This document shows, piece by piece, positions 23,032 to 26,669 of a stretch of 26,669 bases of DNA. The stretch covers positions 1-26,669 of the forward strand of contig JAGLDN010000123.1 of assembly GCA_023145575.1 (NCBI GenBank), written 5' to 3'. Position 1 is the first letter of the stretch; each line of letters begins with the position of its first letter. This DNA comes from Psychromonas sp. GTDB taxonomy: Bacteria; Pseudomonadota; Gammaproteobacteria; Enterobacterales; Psychromonadaceae. Position numbers and translations under genes: made by a program. Below the pieces are notes generated by a model. It was not told the origin of the DNA. It made no database searches and worked only from the letters and a program-made list of their open reading frames with translations.

Positions 23032-24207
23032 ATGAAAGTAACTCATGTAGAAATATTTGATATCCATTGCCCCAAACGAGCCGCATGGCATCCTGTTTTT
23101 ATTCGAGTGTATACTGATGAAGGCATTACTGGAGTGGGAGAAGCAGGACTTGCATATGATTGGGGACATAGTGCCGCTGCGGCAATGATAAAAGAAATTA
23201 CACAAGCGGTGCTGATTGGTTTTGATCCCTTTAATACTGAGTTGTTATGGTCAAAAATGCTGCGTGAAAGTTTTTGGGGTCTTGGTGGAGGGCCTGTGTT
23301 ATATTCAGCAATGAGCGCTATTGATACTGCACTTTGGGATATAAAAGCAAAAGCCCTTGGCGTGCCATTGTACCAATTGTTAGGCGGAAAAGTGAATACA
23401 AAACTGCGTACTTATGCAAGCCAATTACAATTTGATTGGGACATTGAAATTAATAAATTAATTGAGCCAGAAGAGTATGCTGATGCGGCTTTAAAAGCAA
23501 TAAGTGAAGGATATGACGCCGTGAAGGTTGATCCTATTGTTTATAATAAAGACGGTAGTGCTTCATTTGACAGAACCAAGCTATTCACCAATGCACAAAT
23601 GGACTTGTTTGGCGATAGGTTGCGCGCAATAAGAGATGCGGTGGGCAAAGATGTTGATATTATATTTGAGTGTCATTCTTTAATGGGCGCAAGATCCGCT
23701 ATTCAAATGGGGCGTATTGTTGAAGAGGTGGGTTGTATGATGTATGAAGAGCCAGTGAATTATTTGAACAGTGCGGTACATAAAAAGGTTTCGGATAATG
23801 TCAATGTACCTATTGCAGGTGGTGAGCGCTTATATCACCGTTGGAATGTTCGTCCTTATTTTGAAGATCAAAGCATTGATGTATTACAACCTGACATCGG
23901 TTTGTGTGGCGGCTTTACTGAAGCAAAAAAGGTATGTGATTATGCCGATTTATACGATATTCGTATTCAAGCGCATGTTTGTGGAGGACCTGTTGCAACA
24001 GCGGCTTCTTTGCATTTAGAAACAGCTATTCCTAATTTTTTAATTCATGAGCATCACACGTATGCCATAAAAGAGTGGAATAGAGATTTGTGTTTGCAAG
24101 ATCCTCAACCGGTTAATGGTTTTTTTGAAGTGAGTGAAACGCCAGGATTAGGTATTGAACTTAATGATGAGGTGGTTAAACGATCACCTTATGTTGTGGT
24201 GAAGTAA
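23032..24207 (+). CDS. enolase-superfamily (mandelate racemase/galactonate dehydratase type) acid-sugar dehydratase
   Basis: Enzymes of this group abstract a proton next to a carboxylate and usually dehydrate a sugar acid to a 2-keto-3-deoxy acid. The 391-residue product has the N-terminal capping domain (about 1-115; VFIRVYTDEGITGVGEAG) and a TIM barrel. Visible barrel residues are Lys165 in KVD, Glu213 and His215 (FECH), Glu239 or Glu240 (YEEP), Glu265 (GGERLY), Asp288 (QPD) and His315 (AHVCGGP). The KxD, +2 His and late His pattern resembles D-galactonate and mannonate dehydratases. The first metal ligand is Glu where Asp is usual. AGGAA precedes the ATG. The substrate cannot be named; the lactonase-like and SDR neighbours support a sugar-acid pathway. 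Confidence 0.88.
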   Translation: MKVTHVEIFDIHCPKRAAWHPVFIRVYTDEGITGVGEAGLAYDWGHSAAAAMIKEITQAVLIGFDPFNTELLWSKMLRESFWGLGGGPVLYSAMSAIDTALWDIKAKALGVPLYQLLGGKVNTKLRTYASQLQFDWDIEINKLIEPEEYADAALKAISEGYDAVKVDPIVYNKDGSASFDRTKLFTNAQMDLFGDRLRAIRDAVGKDVDIIFECHSLMGARSAIQMGRIVEEVGCMMYEEPVNYLNSAVHKKVSDNVNVPIAGGERLYHRWNVRPYFEDQSIDVLQPDIGLCGGFTEAKKVCDYADLYDIRIQAHVCGGPVATAASLHLETAIPNFLIHEHHTYAIKEWNRDLCLQDPQPVNGFFEVSETPGLGIELNDEVVKRSPYVVVK

Positions 24208-24323
24208 TTGACCTGAACTCATGTTAAGCATCAATAAAAGCGCGTCTTTATCTGAAGTTAGGTTAGTAACAAACAACGATATGTTTAGTCTTCAAATTTT
24301 ATTTCGTATTTTTAAACGAGAAG

Positions 24324-25280
24324 TTAAAATTTGTATATCTTAAATGCGTTGTCATGGCAGAGCGCATTTTTTTGTGATGTTGAAAGTGCTTTAAACACCG
24401 ATAAATTTAACAATGTTTGCCAATAATCTTGATAAGAGTCTTTACTAAATAAGCACAAGGGGAAATTACCCGCTAGCATTACACGGTGGTCGCCAAAAGT
24501 TGTGATACATTTTGATAAGACGAGATCAAGCCACTGCGTAGTGTATTGTCTGTTGCTGATTTCGGCACCTGACAACTTCAAAAAAACATTTGGATAACAT
24601 GCTAGCATTTTTAAATTGTTCTGCCATTGCCGCCACGCGGTTTGATTTGAGTTTTCGGGTGGTAATCCTGCATGGTTAATAATAAAACGTATGTTGTGGT
24701 TCCTTTTTATAAGCTTACCTAACGCATTTATTCCCGCGTTAATGCTCTGACTTGTTTTTATGCCAACTTTTGTTTGAGGATCGTAAAATGTTATTTGTAC
24801 TTCAAAGATAAGTTTAGCATTATGTAATGCTTTCATGTTGTGGCTAATGTTATCGCTTGATAATATTGCAAATCCGAGCTCATCTAATATATGCCTTACG
24901 CCAACAAAAGATCTAAATCCCAAGCATTTATTTAAGTGTTCAGTAAATACAGCTGGCGCAAGTGACAACCTTAAACCTGCGATAGTACGCATTGATTGAG
25001 AGTATGTACCTTGTAAATTCTTTAATGCGCTATTTGCTTGTTCTAAGTATTCTAATTCTCGCCAAGGCTTTGTGTTGTTAAAACCGGCTTCTATATGCAC
25101 AAAACCACTTAAAAAAGTTATTCCGTTAAGTTGGAGATCTTTTTGTGTAAAGTTTTTATTAATGACACTTTTATCTAGCCAATCAGGAGGATTTTCACTT
25201 TTTAACCAATGATATTCACCTTGTGATAAATTAAATAAATGCACATGAGGATCGATTATATTTATTGTTTGTTTTCGCAT
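24324..25280 (-). CDS. amidohydrolase-2 family hydrolase, sugar lactonase-like
   Basis: A metal-dependent TIM-barrel hydrolase of the group that includes L-fuconolactonase and L-rhamnonolactonase. From the ATG at 25280 (MRKQTINIIDPHVHLF) it is 318 residues; a TTG at 25304 would add eight. Visible motifs are DPHVHLF with His12 and His14, a substrate strand LIFEVQITF, INHAGLPPE, LKLSGAE, and MLAGNFPLCLF in place of the common GSDFPV/GSNFPV. The C-terminus NAFKIYKF is the usual family ending. It follows the SDR gene on the same strand by about 80 bp and converges with the dehydratase gene. Hydrolysis of an aldonolactone to the acid used by the dehydratase is inferred from context. Confidence 0.82.
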   Translation of the reverse strand: MRKQTINIIDPHVHLFNLSQGEYHWLKSENPPDWLDKSVINKNFTQKDLQLNGITFLSGFVHIEAGFNNTKPWRELEYLEQANSALKNLQGTYSQSMRTIAGLRLSLAPAVFTEHLNKCLGFRSFVGVRHILDELGFAILSSDNISHNMKALHNAKLIFEVQITFYDPQTKVGIKTSQSINAGINALGKLIKRNHNIRFIINHAGLPPENSNQTAWRQWQNNLKMLACYPNVFLKLSGAEISNRQYTTQWLDLVLSKCITTFGDHRVMLAGNFPLCLFSKDSYQDYWQTLLNLSVFKALSTSQKNALCHDNAFKIYKF

Positions 25281-25362
25281 AAAGGTATCCGCATTAAATT
25301 GCAAAGTAGCTCATTGCACAATGCGATTGTACGTATTTGCTAACTTAATTTTTAGAGTATTG

Positions 25363-26088
25363 TTATTGTGCAGTGTAACCACCATCAATAACTTGCAAGC
25401 TACCAGTAATAAAAGTTGCCTTGCTTGACGCTAAAAATAACACTAACTCAGCGACTTCTTCAGGTCGACCTAAGCGTTTTAACGGTTGTAGGTTTTCTTC
25501 TTGTTGATGAATTTGCTCTTTATCAGCCCCAAATTTTTGGCAATAATTATTTATTGCTTGGTGATATAAAGGAGTTTCTATCGTACCAGGACATACTGCA
25601 TTGGCTCTTATGTTATAAAGTGCGTAATCGAGTGCGGTTGTTTTCGCGATAGAGGCAAGGGCTGTTTTACTTAGGTTATAAGCAAATGAATTAGTTTTAG
25701 CGATCAACGCCTGATCAGACGATATTAATATAATTGCCCCTTTTTGATGATGCTTCATATTGGGCAAAACAGCTTTTATGGCGGCAAAAGCGCCTTTTAC
25801 ATTAACACTAAAGACGTTATCTAAATCTTCTTCTGTTGTGTTTTCAATATTTGCAGAAAAATGAATTCCAGCATTACAAACTAAAACATCAATAGAATGT
25901 TGTTCAGCTATAGCATCAATGATCCTTTTAATCTGCGCGAGGTCAGTCACATCACAACGGCGAAAGGTACCTATGGTCGATGGTGTTAAATCTAGGTTAA
26001 AAACAAGGTAGTTATTATTTTCAAATAACTTTGCGATGCTCAAGCCTATACCCGAACTGCCACCCGTAATAATGCAGATCTCCTTCAT
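25363..26088 (-). CDS. short-chain dehydrogenase/reductase (SDR), sugar or sugar-acid dehydrogenase-like
   Basis: A classical NAD(P)-dependent dehydrogenase of 241 residues. It has cofactor motif TGGSSGIG (residues 8-15), Asp33 at the end of the second strand (suggesting NAD), CNAG (71-74), Asn96, and the catalytic Ser123/124, Tyr137 and Lys141 (YNLSK). VCPGTIETP and a C-terminal ITGSLQVIDGGYTAQ complete the fold. AGGACA lies before the ATG. It heads a two-gene - strand unit with the lactonase-like gene. In L-fucose or L-rhamnose non-phosphorylative pathways, SDRs oxidise either the free sugar or the 2-keto-3-deoxy acid; both roles are possible here. Confidence 0.9.
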   Translation of the reverse strand: MKEICIITGGSSGIGLSIAKLFENNNYLVFNLDLTPSTIGTFRRCDVTDLAQIKRIIDAIAEQHSIDVLVCNAGIHFSANIENTTEEDLDNVFSVNVKGAFAAIKAVLPNMKHHQKGAIILISSDQALIAKTNSFAYNLSKTALASIAKTTALDYALYNIRANAVCPGTIETPLYHQAINNYCQKFGADKEQIHQQEENLQPLKRLGRPEEVAELVLFLASSKATFITGSLQVIDGGYTAQ

Positions 26089-26669
26089 GTTTGTGTCCTA
26101 ATTGATCTCGAATTCAATTAATTATACCTTTAATATCAATCTGAATATACCCGTTACCAATCAAGGTGATGTATTTATACCAACAACAATAAATCACTTT
26201 TCTATTTCACTCCATAAAACAACTTGCTTTCGCGTTGTATTTTACGTAAATATAACAGTAACTTAAATCAACTACAAGCCGCCAATTAAGCTATTGTTCT
26301 TGCCTAAAATTTAGATAACATACTTATGTAATTAGTAGAGCATGCCGCTTGATCTGTTTGTAATAATTTGAAATAGAAATATTAACAAATTTGCATGCTT
26401 TTTGGATATTAATTATGGAATTAACTTATTTCATCAGAATAATTACAGAAAAGCAGAATTGTCACGAATTAAAAAGGTTGTTGCCTTTTTTAATATTTCA
26501 TTGCTTTTACCAGGCTAGCAGATTCAACCGCCAAATGCATAATCGTCATGCGGCTAGTATATGTTTTATCATCATTTTGAATGGTGTTTGGTTTAATATT
26601 ACTTTCTTGGCATATTATTTAACTGAATTAAATTGCTACGAATAGCTTCTATCAGACGTCAACTACCTT
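26089..26669 (+). other. 581-bp right-end stretch without a recognisable gene
   Basis: It begins with the SDR promoter region, including an AATTGA/TCAATT inverted repeat at 26100-26119. The middle holds the right copy of the dispersed repeat (26284-26322). An 84-codon frame at 26391-26645 has many hydrophobic, His and Tyr residues but no motif or ribosome site, and I regard it as unsupported. No terminator, tRNA or IS end was recognised. Confidence 0.5.
26284..26322 (+). repeat. dispersed short repeat, right copy
   Basis: AATTAAGCTATT (26284-26295) and TAAAATTTAGATAACATA (26305-26322) match 119-130 and 139-156 in the same orientation. The 8-9 bases between them differ and one copy is one base longer. 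The two copies lie about 26 kb apart and bracket all intact genes in the window. Confidence 0.55.

Noticed and set aside
23771..24019. second + strand frame inside the dehydratase gene
   Set aside because: Out-of-frame shadow of a clear enolase-superfamily barrel sequence.
26100..26119. AATTGA/TCAATT inverted repeat upstream of the SDR gene
   Set aside because: Only six-base AT-rich arms around an eight-base spacer; too common in this composition to call an operator.
26391..26645. 84-codon open frame at the right end
   Set aside because: No ribosome site, no recognisable domain and composition typical of translated AT-rich non-coding DNA.

Overview
The window is AT-rich DNA from a polarly flagellated marine-type gammaproteobacterium. 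The gene order fliK-fliL-fliM-fliN-fliO-fliP-fliQ-fliR-flhB-flhA-flhF-flhG-fliA-cheY-(cheZ)-cheA-cheB-motC-motD-(parC-parP)-cheW-DUF2802 is the layout known from Pseudomonas, Shewanella, Vibrio and relatives. The base composition and the acidic repeats in CheA suggest an Alteromonadales member such as Psychromonas, Moritella or Shewanella. The genus is a guess; the order-level placement is fairly safe.

Region 1 (about 311-7074) is a tight run, all on the + strand, for the hook-length ruler, the C-ring switch and the flagellar type III export gate: fliK, fliL, fliM, fliN, fliO, fliP, fliQ, fliR and flhB. Several neighbours overlap by 1-8 nt. A decayed IS4-type insertion sequence (7072-7813) sits exactly at the flhB stop codon. 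It has perfect 12-bp inverted ends and a 10-bp target duplication, and it separates flhB from flhA. Region 2 (7949-13106) holds flhA, flhF, flhG and fliA. These are the last export-gate protein, the two polar site and number regulators, and the late flagellar sigma factor.

Region 3 (13107-21656) is the chemotaxis part. cheY, cheA, cheB, a MotC/MotD stator pair, cheW and a DUF2802 membrane protein are intact. Three gaps interrupt the usual run. The gap after cheY has fragments that look like the start of cheZ in broken frames. The gap between motD and cheW has recognisable wreckage of the ParA-type gene parC and the CheW-like gene parP. The gap between fliA and cheY has no intact gene. The flagellum and core signalling complex therefore look functional, while the CheY-P phosphatase and the polar array-positioning pair have decayed at this locus.

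Region 4 (22048-26088) is unrelated metabolism. It holds a class II aldolase-fold enzyme and an enolase-superfamily acid-sugar dehydratase on the + strand. Converging on them from the - strand are an SDR dehydrogenase and an amidohydrolase-2 lactonase-like enzyme. The set resembles a non-phosphorylative sugar-acid pathway (lactonase, dehydratase, dehydrogenase, aldolase) of unknown substrate. No transporter, kinase or regulator is visible beside it. A short near-identical sequence occurs in direct orientation close to both ends of the window. No tRNA, rRNA or CRISPR array was seen.
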